A stretch of DNA of 64,000 nucleotides, taken from contig NZ_JAPEVI010000003.1 in the NCBI RefSeq assembly GCF_026240905.1, positions 2,232,001 through 2,296,000 of the forward strand, read 5' to 3'. The position numbers and the translations under genes are program-made. The notes under the pieces were generated by a model. That model had not been told where the DNA came from, made no database searches, and saw only the letters and a program-made list of their open reading frames with translations. Shown piece by piece: positions 17,546-25,950 of the stretch (position 1 is its first letter; each line of letters begins with the position of its first letter). This DNA is from Roseibium salinum. GTDB taxonomy: Bacteria > Pseudomonadota > Alphaproteobacteria > Rhizobiales > Stappiaceae.

Positions 17546-19330
17546 ATGTCCGCACCCGAGAAGAGCGCTCCTTCACAAACCGGAAATGTCGCCAAGTACC
17601 TCCGCTTCATGTCCAAATCGGGAAGCAACACCCAGTCGGCACAGCGCGCCTGGAAGACCTTGCAGCCGGCTCTGCCGGAGATTCTCGGCCGCTTTTACGA
17701 CGATCTTCTGGCCCAGGAGGAACTGCGCCAGAAGATGGGCAAACATGAACAGAATACGGCCCCGCTCAAGAACGCTCAGACCAGACACTGGGAGTACATC
17801 TTCAACAACGATCCCGATCCGGAATTCTTCCGCCAATCCGCCCGCATCGGTGTGGCGCATGTCAGGATAGGCCTGGGAGCCGAATGGCTGATGTCGGCCT
17901 TCGGCCGCCTGCTCAACGAAGCAATTCCGATTATCGTCAAGAAGCACCGTTTTTCACACAGCGCCATGATTGAAACGCTCCAGACGGTTGTGACGCGGTT
18001 CTTTCTGGACATGGTGATGGCGCAACGGGCGTTCGAGGTCGAGCAACGCCGCCTGGAGGATATCAACAAAAAGGAGGCGGACAGCCTGCTGAACCTTCGG
18101 GCGACCGCAGACACGATTTGCGAGCTCAATGAGCTTGTGATGGCAATGGCCCTCCTGTCCCGCAATACACAGGACGCCAACGCCAACGGCCAGTCCATTT
18201 CCGTTGCCGTCGAGGAGCTTGTCGCATCGATCGGGCAGATCTCCGAAAACAGCGAGGGCGCTGCCCAGGAAGCGATCCAGACCAACAATGCGGCCAAAGA
18301 CGGTCTCGCCAAGATGTCGGCCGTATCCAATGCCATCGGCGAGATTTCATCGACGTCCCGGCAAACCTCCCGGAGCCTGCAGGACCTGAACGAAGCAGCC
18401 TCCCAGATCAGTGAATTTCTTTCGGTCATCCAGTCGATCGCGGATCAGACAAATCTTCTGGCGCTCAACGCCACCATCGAGGCGGCACGCGCGGGAGAAG
18501 CCGGCAGAGGCTTTGCGGTGGTCGCCGCGGAAGTCAAAACGCTCGCGGCACAAACCGGCAAGGCGACAGAGGACATTTCCCAACGGATCGAAGCGCTGAC
18601 GGCGGGGATGGAAACGATCCAGTCGGCGATAGAGAGTTCAGAGGGCGCCATCAACAAAGGCGAAGAAGCGATCGGATCCGCCAATGAAATCATGCAGTCA
18701 ATCGACGGCATGGTCTCGACCGTTTCCGAACGGGTCACCCAGATTACCGGGATCCTGCATCAGCAAAAGGATGCCAGCCACGAGATCGCTCAGAACGTGT
18801 CGAACGTTGCTGCGCTGAACGAAAGCACGGATTCGCAGCTCAAGGACATGCACATCATCCTCCAGAACAGCAACAATCAGTTCAACGACAACGCGCAGTC
18901 GCTCGTCAACGCCGATTCCGCGCAGTCCTTGTGCGAAATGGCCAGGATCGACCATGTGCTGTTCAAGAAGCGCGTCGTCGACACCGTAACCGGCCACGAT
19001 AACTGGACCTGCGCCGAGTTGCCGGATCATCACCATTGCTCCCTGGGCAAATGGTGTGACGGCGTTCAGGACGAACGGATCAAGGCCCATCCGGCATACC
19101 AGAGATTGCTCGCTCCGCACAAAGCGGTTCATGATGCGGGACACCGGGCCTTGAGCGCTATCGAAGCAGGCCGCGCGACTGAAGCATTCACAGCCCTTGC
19201 CGAACTGGATGAGGCCAGCAAGGGCGTTCTGGAGGGGCTTGCCCGGCTCTCCACGGCCATGGAAAACGGTCTCGGCGACGCTGGCGCCACCAAGGCCAAT
19301 CGAGTGGCAGGAGCATCCGGTTCGCAGTAA
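17546..19330 (+). CDS. Globin-coupled sensor chemoreceptor (HemAT-like) with C-terminal CZB domain
   Basis: A 594-residue soluble methyl-accepting protein with no membrane helix. Residues about 12-165 form a protoglobin domain, with the proximal-His segment [18 protein letters not shown]. The MCP signalling domain (about 190-470) contains the hairpin tip [37 protein letters not shown]. The last 130 residues form a CZB zinc-binding domain: [10 protein letters not shown], then W-x-C and [13 protein letters not shown], then [10 protein letters not shown]. It should bind heme-O2 or another gas and signal through CheA/W. ATG 17546 is chosen; an in-frame GTG at 17510 would add 12 residues. No che genes lie nearby. 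Confidence 0.9.
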   Translation: MSAPEKSAPSQTGNVAKYLRFMSKSGSNTQSAQRAWKTLQPALPEILGRFYDDLLAQEELRQKMGKHEQNTAPLKNAQTRHWEYIFNNDPDPEFFRQSARIGVAHVRIGLGAEWLMSAFGRLLNEAIPIIVKKHRFSHSAMIETLQTVVTRFFLDMVMAQRAFEVEQRRLEDINKKEADSLLNLRATADTICELNELVMAMALLSRNTQDANANGQSISVAVEELVASIGQISENSEGAAQEAIQTNNAAKDGLAKMSAVSNAIGEISSTSRQTSRSLQDLNEAASQISEFLSVIQSIADQTNLLALNATIEAARAGEAGRGFAVVAAEVKTLAAQTGKATEDISQRIEALTAGMETIQSAIESSEGAINKGEEAIGSANEIMQSIDGMVSTVSERVTQITGILHQQKDASHEIAQNVSNVAALNESTDSQLKDMHIILQNSNNQFNDNAQSLVNADSAQSLCEMARIDHVLFKKRVVDTVTGHDNWTCAELPDHHHCSLGKWCDGVQDERIKAHPAYQRLLAPHKAVHDAGHRALSAIEAGRATEAFTALAELDEASKGVLEGLARLSTAMENGLGDAGATKANRVAGASGSQ

Positions 19331-19374
19331 GCCCGACCGGCACGCTCAACCCAGCCTCTAATTCGAAGGATTGA

Positions 19375-19399
19375 GGGCGGAGCACATCACTCCGCCCTT
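19375..19399 (+). terminator. Stem-loop terminator after the globin-coupled receptor gene
   Basis: An 8-bp stem GGGCGGAG/CTCCGCCC with loop CACATCA and only two T residues after it. It sits between the receptor gene and the convergent LysRS gene, so it may act for one or both. Confidence 0.65.
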
Positions 19400-19546
19400 G
19401 TCGCCGGCGCCCAGTTCGGCGATCTGGGTATCGACCGGCGGATTGCCGAAAGACCGAGCGCCTGCACAAATTGCGGGCGCATGATCGCCGGTTCGGCTTG
19501 CCCTTATGGAACTAGGCAGAGCTCATCGCTCCGCCTCTCCATTTCC

Positions 19547-21205
19547 TCAGGCCGTCAATTCCCCGGCGAGCGCCTTGCGGATCAGCTCGCGGGTTTCCGC
19601 TATGCCGTAGAGCGCCACGAAGGACCCGAAGCGCGGGCCCTTTTCCTGGCCGAGCAGCAACTGGTAGAGCGCCGAGAACCAGGCAACGGAAACGCCCGGT
19701 CCGCCGTCCGGGCCCTTCTTGCTCGGGTCCTGATAGCGCTCGACCGCACGGCCGACATCCAGGACCGCGTCCTGGATCGTCGCTCCGTCCGCATCGGACG
19801 GCAGTTCGGCCAGTTTCCGGTCCAGTCGTTCGAGGGCCTCCCGCTCGACATCGTCCGGCGTCTTGAAGGATTTGGCCGGTTTGACGAAGTCGTCGAAATA
19901 GCGGATCGCATAGCCGACCAGCGCATCCAGTTCCGGATGGCTGTGGGCCGTCACGCCCGGCGCATAGCGCGAGATGAACGCCCACAGCACGCCCTTGTTC
20001 TCCGCATTGGAAGCCGAGACGAGGTTGAGCAGCATGGAAAACGGCACCGGCATGTCCATCTTCGGAATGCTTCCGGAGTGAATGTGCCAGACCGGGTTCT
20101 GCAGCTTCTGCTCCACCGTCATCTCTTCGTATTTCTGGACAAAGGTGTAGTACTCGTCCACCGCCTTCGGGATGACGTCGAAATACAGCCTCTTTGCCGT
20201 CTTGGGCTTCTGGTAATTGTACAGCGCAAGGCTTTCGGGCGCCGCGTAGGTCAGCCACTCGTCGATGGTCAGCCCGTTGCCCTTGGACTTGGAGATCTTT
20301 TCTCCCTTTTCGTCCAGGAACAGCTCGTAGACGTAGTGTTCCGGCGCGGTGCCGCCCAGGATGTTGCAGATCTTGTCGTAGATCGGCGCATTGGTCTGGT
20401 GGTCCTTGCCGAACATTTCGAAATCGACGTCCAGGGCCGCCCAGCGCATGCCGAAATCCGGCTTCCACTGCAGCTTCACCCGGCCGCCCGTCACGGAAAC
20501 CGTGATGTCGTCGCCCGTCTCGTCTTCGAAGGTGATCGTGCCGTCCTTCGGGTTCACGTCCTTCATCGGCACGTAAAGCACGCGGCCCGAGGTCGGCGAA
20601 ATCGGCAGGAAAGGACTATAGGTTGCCTGACGCTCTTCTCCGAGCGTCGGCAGCATGACGTCCATGATCTGCTGGTATTTCTCGGTCGCCCGGATCAGCA
20701 CCTCGTCGAACTTGCCGGACCTGTAATAGTCGGTCGCGCTGGCGAACTCGTAGTCGAAGCCGAACGTGTCCAGGAACCCGCGCAGCATGGCATTGTTATG
20801 CGCGGCAAAGCTGTCGAAATCGCCGCCGAACGGGTTCGGCACGGAGCTGAGCGGCATCTGCAGGTAAGGTTCCATCGCGGCCCGGTCCGGCACGCTTTCC
20901 GGGATCTTGCGCATGCCGTCCAGATCGTCGGAGAAGCACAGCAGGCGGGTCGGGATCTTGTCTTCGGTCAGAAGACGGAAGGCCGTGCGCACCATCGTCG
21001 TGCGCAGGACTTCCCCGAAGGTGCCGATATGGGGCAGGCCGGAGGGGCCGTAACCGGTTTCGAAGATGACCGTTTTGCTTGGATCCCGTTTCTCGATCCG
21101 TTTGACCAGCTTACGCGCTTCTTCGAACGGCCAGGCTTTCGATTTCCGGGCCGCCTCGACAAACTCTTGCGACAGGTCAAGCGGAGGCAGGGATTGGTCG
21201 GTCAT
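19547..21205 (-). CDS. lysS: Lysyl-tRNA synthetase, class I
   Basis: A 552-residue class I LysRS that charges tRNA-Lys. The Rossmann-fold signature is at residues 59-62 (HIGT within [16 protein letters not shown]) and the KMSKS-like loop is KISKSKGNG at about residue 290. This differs from the class II enzyme of most bacteria; class I LysRS is known in archaea, spirochaetes and alphaproteobacteria. It contains zinc-independent alpha-helical C-terminal regions typical of the family. The gene is monocistronic by appearance, diverging from the TerB-like gene with about 240 bases between. Confidence 0.95.
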   Translation of the reverse strand: MTDQSLPPLDLSQEFVEAARKSKAWPFEEARKLVKRIEKRDPSKTVIFETGYGPSGLPHIGTFGEVLRTTMVRTAFRLLTEDKIPTRLLCFSDDLDGMRKIPESVPDRAAMEPYLQMPLSSVPNPFGGDFDSFAAHNNAMLRGFLDTFGFDYEFASATDYYRSGKFDEVLIRATEKYQQIMDVMLPTLGEERQATYSPFLPISPTSGRVLYVPMKDVNPKDGTITFEDETGDDITVSVTGGRVKLQWKPDFGMRWAALDVDFEMFGKDHQTNAPIYDKICNILGGTAPEHYVYELFLDEKGEKISKSKGNGLTIDEWLTYAAPESLALYNYQKPKTAKRLYFDVIPKAVDEYYTFVQKYEEMTVEQKLQNPVWHIHSGSIPKMDMPVPFSMLLNLVSASNAENKGVLWAFISRYAPGVTAHSHPELDALVGYAIRYFDDFVKPAKSFKTPDDVEREALERLDRKLAELPSDADGATIQDAVLDVGRAVERYQDPSKKGPDGGPGVSVAWFSALYQLLLGQEKGPRFGSFVALYGIAETRELIRKALAGELTA

Positions 21206-21443
21206 TTTCGTATCGTTCTGTTGTTTTGAATGGAAACAGCCCCATTCCGGCAGGTATCATGTGTGCGATGGCCGGATGCTGCAGCGCGACACTAGATCAA
21301 CCTGCCCTGATGTGCAATCACGGGAAGAGGCAAGTTGGTTGCAATGGGATGACTTGAAGCTTTCCCTGCAACCCGTTACATCGGGCACACCACAGGTCTC
21401 GGAATGACCTGGCCCTCAATGCGGCGCCACCGGAGAATGAATA

Positions 21444-21863
21444 GTGTCTATGAATGAACCAATCAGTGTGCAGGAAGCCCTCATCTACGTGATGGTCATC
21501 GTCTCGGCGTCGGACAACTCGATGACCGACAACGAACTGGCCACGATCGGTGACATGATCAAGATGCTGCCCGTATTCCTGGACTACGACAACAACAAGA
21601 TCATTCCGGCGGCCCAGCGCTGCGGCGACATCCTGCAGGAGGACAACGGCCTCTCCCTGGTTCTGGAGCTGGTGGGCGATGTCCTGCCGGCGAAGCTCTA
21701 CGACACGGCCTATGCGCTTGCGGTCGAAGTCGCGGCGGCAGACCTGGAAGTCCATCAGGAAGAACTGCGCGTCCTGCAGCTGCTGCGCGACCGGTTCCGG
21801 CTCGACAAGCTGACCGTCGCCGCCATCGAACGCGGCGCGATTGCGCGTCACCGGACGGTTTGA
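21444..21863 (+). CDS. TerB-like (tellurite-resistance fold) protein
   Basis: A 139-residue all-helical protein with the TerB/DjlA-N pattern: VQEALIYVMVIVSASDNSMTDNELATIGDMI, then LYDTAYALAVEVAAADLEVHQEELRVLQLLRDRFRLD. Acidic positions in the two D-x-D/E-containing helices may bind a metal. GTG 21444 has GGAGAA six bases upstream; ATG 21450 is the alternative. No other ter genes are nearby, so a tellurite role is not implied. Many single-gene TerB proteins have unknown function. Confidence 0.82.
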   Translation: MSMNEPISVQEALIYVMVIVSASDNSMTDNELATIGDMIKMLPVFLDYDNNKIIPAAQRCGDILQEDNGLSLVLELVGDVLPAKLYDTAYALAVEVAAADLEVHQEELRVLQLLRDRFRLDKLTVAAIERGAIARHRTV

Positions 21864-21902
21864 GGCCGACGGCTGTTAACCCAGGAATGAATGCAGAGCT
21901 GA

Positions 21903-21946
21903 GTACGTTTCTCGATCAGGTTGCACCATTTGATTGAGAAACGTAC
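21903..21946. repeat. Long perfect inverted repeat (hairpin) of unknown role
   Basis: GTACGTTTCTC (21903-21913) pairs perfectly with GAGAAACGTAC (21936-21946), and the stem continues with five further pairs including one G-T, leaving a 12-base loop. There is no T-run on either side, so it is a poor intrinsic terminator. It lies 40 bases after the TerB-like gene and just before an AT-richer orphan segment. Confidence 0.75.
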
Positions 21947-22073
21947 GACCGCAGCCGGCATATCAGTTGCGCGCTCAAGACAATTTCAATTATAGACTGT
22001 ACTTCAGGTTTGTCCTGTGCACCGCATTGCCCCAGGGTGAGGCGCACCAGCTTGGGAAAATGTGGAGGGGTCT

Positions 22074-22445
22074 GTGTCAATTTCCGGCGAGCGCGAACCA
22101 GCGCAACCTCAGCAGAAGACAAAAAAGCCGCCGCTCAATCGCAGCGACCGAATTCACTATGCTGTCAACGGATTTCTGGTCGCTTTTATGACGGCAGCCG
22201 TGCTGAAGTTTGCAAACTTCTACTATGAAGCAGCAAAAGAAGTCGGCGGCGATTTCTACGTCTGGATCGTCGTGGCGGCTGTCGCCGCGTTAGCGACCGG
22301 GCTTGTCGTATTGCTGTTCTTGATCTTCACAATTCTTACGTTTCCTCGCCGCAACAGAAGTCTCTGGGCCGCCTTGGGGGTTGTGCTTGGCAGTGGAGTC
22401 GGGAGCCTGGTAATGACGTTTTTGATACAGAGCGGCATCCTGTAG
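22074..22445 (+). CDS. Small integral membrane protein, unknown function
   Basis: A 123-residue protein with a basic Pro/Lys-rich N-terminal 25 residues and about three membrane helices (VNGFLVAFMTAAVLKFANF; VWIVVAAVAALATGLVVLLFLIF; LWAALGVVLGSGVGSLVMTFLI). A Shine-Dalgarno GGAGGGG sits right before GTG 22074; GTG 22062 is in frame but would overlap that site. The gene is followed after 26 bases by another orphan gene. I do not recognise a family. Confidence 0.65.
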   Translation: MSISGEREPAQPQQKTKKPPLNRSDRIHYAVNGFLVAFMTAAVLKFANFYYEAAKEVGGDFYVWIVVAAVAALATGLVVLLFLIFTILTFPRRNRSLWAALGVVLGSGVGSLVMTFLIQSGIL

Positions 22446-22471
22446 TCGCCTGGTTCGACTCGGAGGCTTGT

Positions 22472-23068
22472 ATGAAGAAGCAAAGAGCACTCGCCAGGCC
22501 GCTACCGGTTTTGATGTATGGGTGCGTATACATATTGATCAGTGTAACGGCCGCGTTTCCCGACACACCGAGCGTGAGTGACCACTCCAACGCGGCTACC
22601 GCAGATGTCGTTATCGAGAAAAACCATGAAGCAATTGCGTCGCGGCTATTCGAAAGCCTCCGCGCGGACAGCTCCTATTACCCCCCGTTGCCTGGCGGAC
22701 ACGACGTTCTCAACCTCTCCAGCCATTCCTACTATTTCGAAGAAGAATATCCAGGTTTCTGCGGTATCGGCAGCAAACGAAAGAGAAGAAACTTTCTGCA
22801 TAATGCCAATGTGACCAGATTTTCCAAAGGCGGGTTTTTGAGATATGTAGAGAGGCAATGCAATTCTCGAATATACTACCTCAAGGAAGCAGATCTGATA
22901 TATATTGTTCATCACGCTTCGAGAAGTCCTTCCAAGCGCGATAAATTTTCCGAAGACTTGTTATATGACCAAATTAACGGCCCGTTTGAAAGCGAGAAAT
23001 TTGTCAGCCTCGTGAACGAGCTTGCGCTAAGGATTTCAAGGTCGCGACAAGGCGGCAGCCCTAAATAG
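22472..23068 (+). CDS. Putative exported protein, unknown function
   Basis: A 198-residue protein. The N-terminus (KKQRALARPLPVLMYGCVYILISVTAAFP) looks like a signal peptide, followed by a soluble domain rich in Tyr, Ser and basic residues (KRKRRNF) with two later Cys. GGAGG is 5 bases before the ATG. Codon use is unlike the neighbours: ATA, TTA, AGA, AAT and TAT are frequent, and the GC content is visibly lower. This suggests recent acquisition or relaxed selection. I do not recognise a family. It is probably co-transcribed with the preceding membrane-protein gene. Confidence 0.7.
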   Translation: MKKQRALARPLPVLMYGCVYILISVTAAFPDTPSVSDHSNAATADVVIEKNHEAIASRLFESLRADSSYYPPLPGGHDVLNLSSHSYYFEEEYPGFCGIGSKRKRRNFLHNANVTRFSKGGFLRYVERQCNSRIYYLKEADLIYIVHHASRSPSKRDKFSEDLLYDQINGPFESEKFVSLVNELALRISRSRQGGSPK

Positions 23069-23177
23069 AGCTTCTTGCCAAGCAAATGACCCGCCGCAGG
23101 CAGATTTAGCGAGTTAGAGTATTTCGCTCCTCGCGGCCTGAGCTCCCGCTTTCAAAGCGTGGATTTGGCGAGGGTCA

Positions 23178-23579
23178 TCAATTCAGGCTATGGATGGCGT
23201 CCGGCAGGTCCAGCGAGAAGGCCGGAATGGTCACGTCGAACTGGGTGCCGTCCGGGCGTTCCATGGAATAGGACCCCGCCATGATGCCGGATTCGGTCGT
23301 AAGCGGGCAATGCGAGGAGTATTCGTAGGTCTCGCCGGGGTCGATCACCGGCTGTTCTCCGACCACGCCGTCACCGCGCACTTCCGACTGCCGCCCCATG
23401 GCGTCTGTAATCTGCCAATGCCGCGTTTTCAGTTGCACCGGCTCGGTGCCGCCGTTGTGGATTTCGACCATATAGGCCCAGATGAACTCGCGCTCTTCCG
23501 GCTTCGATTCATCGTCCAGATAGAACGGTTCAACCGAAACTTCGATCCCTTCGGTAGTGGCGCTGTAACTGCCAGACAC
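23178..23579 (-). CDS. apaG: ApaG protein
   Basis: A 133-residue single-domain protein with an immunoglobulin/fibronectin-like fold, known as ApaG. Diagnostic segments are [21 protein letters not shown], then [33 protein letters not shown] and IMAGSYSM. The family has been linked to Co2+/Mg2+ tolerance and, in plants, fused to F-box proteins; its biochemical activity is not settled. It is transcribed away from the CDP-alcohol phosphatidyltransferase gene. Confidence 0.94.
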   Translation of the reverse strand: MSGSYSATTEGIEVSVEPFYLDDESKPEEREFIWAYMVEIHNGGTEPVQLKTRHWQITDAMGRQSEVRGDGVVGEQPVIDPGETYEYSSHCPLTTESGIMAGSYSMERPDGTQFDVTIPAFSLDLPDAIHSLN

Positions 23580-23774
23580 GATAATTCCCTTTGGTTTAAG
23601 ACCAGGGCCCGGAGCCGGGGGCGCGATGGCTCTTGGAGCCCTCGACGATCCAGTCCCTCAAATATGCAGGGGCTTATAGGGCGAATGACGTAGGCTTGAA
23701 AGGGACTTGATTGTGATTTCCGCCGGGATTCTGCATGAACTGTGCTGAAAATTCCCAGAACAGGTGCTTGTTTA

Positions 23775-24386
23775 ATGTTCGATGCCCGCCTGCGTCCCCT
23801 GATGGACCCTCCCTTGAACCGCATGGGGCAGATGCTTGCCGGGTTCGGGATCACAGCCAACGGCATGACACTGGCCGGCTTTGCCTTTGGCGTGGCAGCG
23901 ATGGCTGCAATCGTCATGGGCGCCACGCTCGCCGGCTTCGTCCTGATCGCCCTCAACCGGCTGGCCGACGGTCTCGACGGTGCCATCGCCAGGGCGACGC
24001 GCAAGACCAACCTTGGCGGATATCTGGATATTACCCTCGACTTCTTCTTTTACGGCGCCATCCCGCTTGCCTTCGCCATTCTGGACCCGGACGCCAACGC
24101 CCTGCCCGCGGCGGCCCTCCTGTTCAGCTTCTATGCCAACGGTTCCGCCTTCCTGGCGTTTGCCGTCATGGCGGAGAGGACCGGCCTTCGCACCGACGCG
24201 CAAGGCGCCAAGTCGCTCTACTATCTGGGCGGTCTTGCGGAAGGCGCGGAGACCGTCGCGGTCTTTCTGCTGATGGCGCTAATACCCGGGTTGTTTCCCG
24301 TACTGGCCTGGGGGTTTGCAATTATCTGCCTGGTATCCGCGGGCGCCCGGGTGATGATCGGGGTAAGGGCCCTGCGCGGCACCTGA
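23775..24386 (+). CDS. CDP-alcohol phosphatidyltransferase family protein
   Basis: A 203-residue integral membrane enzyme with about five to six helices. The signature D-G-x2-D-G-x2-A-R-x8-G-x3-D-x3-D is present as DGLDGAIARATRKTNLGGYLDITLDFFFYG, with both catalytic Asp residues. It transfers a phosphatidyl group from CDP-diacylglycerol to an alcohol. The alcohol cannot be read from the sequence. ATG 23775 is used; an in-frame GTG at 23742 is possible. A terminator follows and separates it from the convergent metZ gene. Confidence 0.88.
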   Translation: MFDARLRPLMDPPLNRMGQMLAGFGITANGMTLAGFAFGVAAMAAIVMGATLAGFVLIALNRLADGLDGAIARATRKTNLGGYLDITLDFFFYGAIPLAFAILDPDANALPAAALLFSFYANGSAFLAFAVMAERTGLRTDAQGAKSLYYLGGLAEGAETVAVFLLMALIPGLFPVLAWGFAIICLVSAGARVMIGVRALRGT

Positions 24387-24483
24387 AAATGCTCTGATGG
24401 TTCGCTGCAGCCTCGGTCTGAGCCAGTCCCGGCTGACGCTGCACCTGGCCGACGGGAGAAAACCACATTCCTCCCGAAGGCGA

Positions 24484-24509
24484 GCCCGGTCGCTCGGACC
24501 GGGCCTTTT
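24484..24509 (+). terminator. Terminator between the phosphatidyltransferase and metZ genes
   Basis: An 8-bp stem, GCCCGGTC with GACCGGGC, around a 5-base loop, followed by CTTTTC on the plus strand. It lies just outside the metZ stop codon, so it may serve both convergent genes. Confidence 0.8.
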
Positions 24510-24513
24510 CCCG

Positions 24514-25707
24514 CTAGATTGCGCTCAGCGCCTTCTCCACGTCTTCCAGCAGATCCAGCGGATCTTCCAGGCCGACGGACAGGCGCAGGATGCCGTCGGA
24601 AATGTCGAGCTCCGCGCGGGCCTCTTCGCCGATGGACTGGTGCGTCGTGGTCGCCGGATGGGTGATCAGGCTCTTCGCGTCGCCCAGATTGTTGGAAATC
24701 TGGATGAGCTCCAGCGCATTGGTGAAGCGGAAGGCCGCTTCCTTGCCGCCTTCGATTTCGATCGCCAGCATGGTCGATCCGCCGCTCATCTGGCGTTTTG
24801 CGACATCCGCCTGCGGATGGTCGTCCCGGCCGGGATAGATCAGGCGCCTGATCTTGGGCCGGCCCGCCAGGAAATCGGCGATCTTGCCGGCGCTCTCCGT
24901 CTGGCGGCCAACGCGCAGCGGCAGGGTTTCGAGGCCCTTCAGCAGCACCCAGGCGCTGAACGGGCTCATATGCGGGCCGGTGTGCTTGACGAAGGGCATC
25001 ACCTCCTCGGTGATCCATTCCTCGTCGGACAGGACGACGCCGCCGAGGCAGCGGCCCTGGCCGTCGATATGCTTGGTCGCGGAATAGACCACCACATCGG
25101 CGCCGAGCTTCAGCGGCGACTGATAAAGCGGCGTTGCAAAGACGTTATCGACGATCAGGCGCGCCCCGGCGGTCTTGGCGATGTCGGCAACGGCGGCAAT
25201 GTCGATGACTTCCAGCGTCGGGTTGGTCGGGCTTTCAAGGAACAGCGCCTTGGTGTTCGGCCGCACGGCGGCCTTCCATTCATTGATATCCGTGCCGTTC
25301 ACCAGCGTGCTCTCCACACCGAAGCGCGGCAGAAGCGTTTCGCAAATGTAGCGGCAGGAGCCGAACAGAGCCTTGGCGGCGATCACATGGTCGCCGGCCC
25401 TGACGGAGGCCATCAGGGCGAGGTTCACGGCCGCCATGCCGCTGGCGGTGCCCCTTGCGGCTTCCGCCCCTTCCAGGGCCTTGATGCGGTCTTCGAACAT
25501 GGAGACGGTGGGATTTGCGTAGCGGGAATAGACATATCCCGGATTTTCGCCATTGAACCGGGCTTCGGCGGCTTCCGCATCGCTGTAGACAAACCCCTGT
25601 GTCAGATACAGGGCTTCCGACGTCTCGCCAAACTGCGAGCGCATCGTTCCTCCGTGAACCAGATTGGTTGCCGCGCGCCAGTTCCTGTTTCCGGTGTTCT
25701 CAGTCAT
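24514..25707 (-). CDS. metZ: O-succinylhomoserine sulfhydrylase
   Basis: A 397-residue PLP enzyme of the Cys/Met metabolism family that makes homocysteine from O-succinylhomoserine and sulfide. Motifs are YSRYANPTVSMFEDRIKALEG, GTASGMAAVN, the PLP-phosphate and ring contacts ESPTNPTLEV and DNVFATPLYQ, and the Schiff-base Lys in VVYSATKHIDGQGRCLGG. The 117 bases before the coding start hold a SAM-II aptamer and an intrinsic terminator, so methionine status (SAM) should repress it. Cystathionine gamma-synthase-like relatives exist, but the SAM-II context and full-length similarity favour MetZ. Confidence 0.93.
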   Translation of the reverse strand: MTENTGNRNWRAATNLVHGGTMRSQFGETSEALYLTQGFVYSDAEAAEARFNGENPGYVYSRYANPTVSMFEDRIKALEGAEAARGTASGMAAVNLALMASVRAGDHVIAAKALFGSCRYICETLLPRFGVESTLVNGTDINEWKAAVRPNTKALFLESPTNPTLEVIDIAAVADIAKTAGARLIVDNVFATPLYQSPLKLGADVVVYSATKHIDGQGRCLGGVVLSDEEWITEEVMPFVKHTGPHMSPFSAWVLLKGLETLPLRVGRQTESAGKIADFLAGRPKIRRLIYPGRDDHPQADVAKRQMSGGSTMLAIEIEGGKEAAFRFTNALELIQISNNLGDAKSLITHPATTTHQSIGEEARAELDISDGILRLSVGLEDPLDLLEDVEKALSAI

Positions 25708-25727
25708 GTTTCATTCCGCTCCAAACG

Positions 25728-25755
25728 CAAAAACCCCAGCCTGAAGACCGGGGTT
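25728..25755 (-). terminator. Intrinsic terminator in the metZ leader
   Basis: On the minus strand, AACCCC and GGGGTT form a stem around a GC-containing loop, followed by TTTTTG. It lies between the SAM-II aptamer and the metZ Shine-Dalgarno sequence, so premature termination of the leader is likely. Confidence 0.8.
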
Positions 25756-25761
25756 CGCACC

Positions 25762-25823
25762 TCCGGCCTTTTTAGCAACTTGTTTAACGTGGCTGCAAGC
25801 CGGCCGGCCCAAATCACCACGAA
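25762..25823 (-). ncRNA. SAM-II riboswitch (metA motif) aptamer
   Basis: Read on the minus strand, the leader contains the conserved order CGTGGTGATTTG, CCGG, CTTGCAGCCACGTTAAACAAG, GCTAAAAAGG, which is the SAM-II H-type pseudoknot: CGTGG pairs with CCACG, and the loop AAACAAGTTGCTAAAAAG supplies the ligand site. A GGAGG sequence directly after it could be sequestered when SAM binds. The known class occurs mostly in alphaproteobacteria upstream of metA, metZ and related genes, as here. Confidence 0.93.
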
Positions 25824-25831
25824 GTGCTTTT

Positions 25832-25860
25832 CTCCTAAGGGAAAACCTGCAGCGGGTCAA
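25832..25860 (-). promoter_or_regulatory. Candidate sigma-70 promoter of metZ
   Basis: TTGACC (25855-25860) and TAGGAG (25832-25837) are separated by 17 bases on the minus strand. The predicted start would fall at about 25825, right at the 5' end of the SAM-II aptamer, which supports the call. The -10 box is a weak match. Confidence 0.5.
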
Positions 25861-25950
25861 TCTCCTTCCGACAAAGGTGCCGGTTTCCTGTTGGCGCGCG
25901 CGGCCGCATCCGTTAAGGACGTAGGGCAAATGAACGTATGGAAAGCTTAA

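Noticed and set aside
19481..21229. 582-residue open frame on the plus strand
   Set aside because: It is antisense to class I LysRS, whose motifs are complete.
21444..21863. Tellurite-resistance operon
   Set aside because: Only a lone TerB-like gene is present; no terC, terD or terZ-type neighbours exist here.
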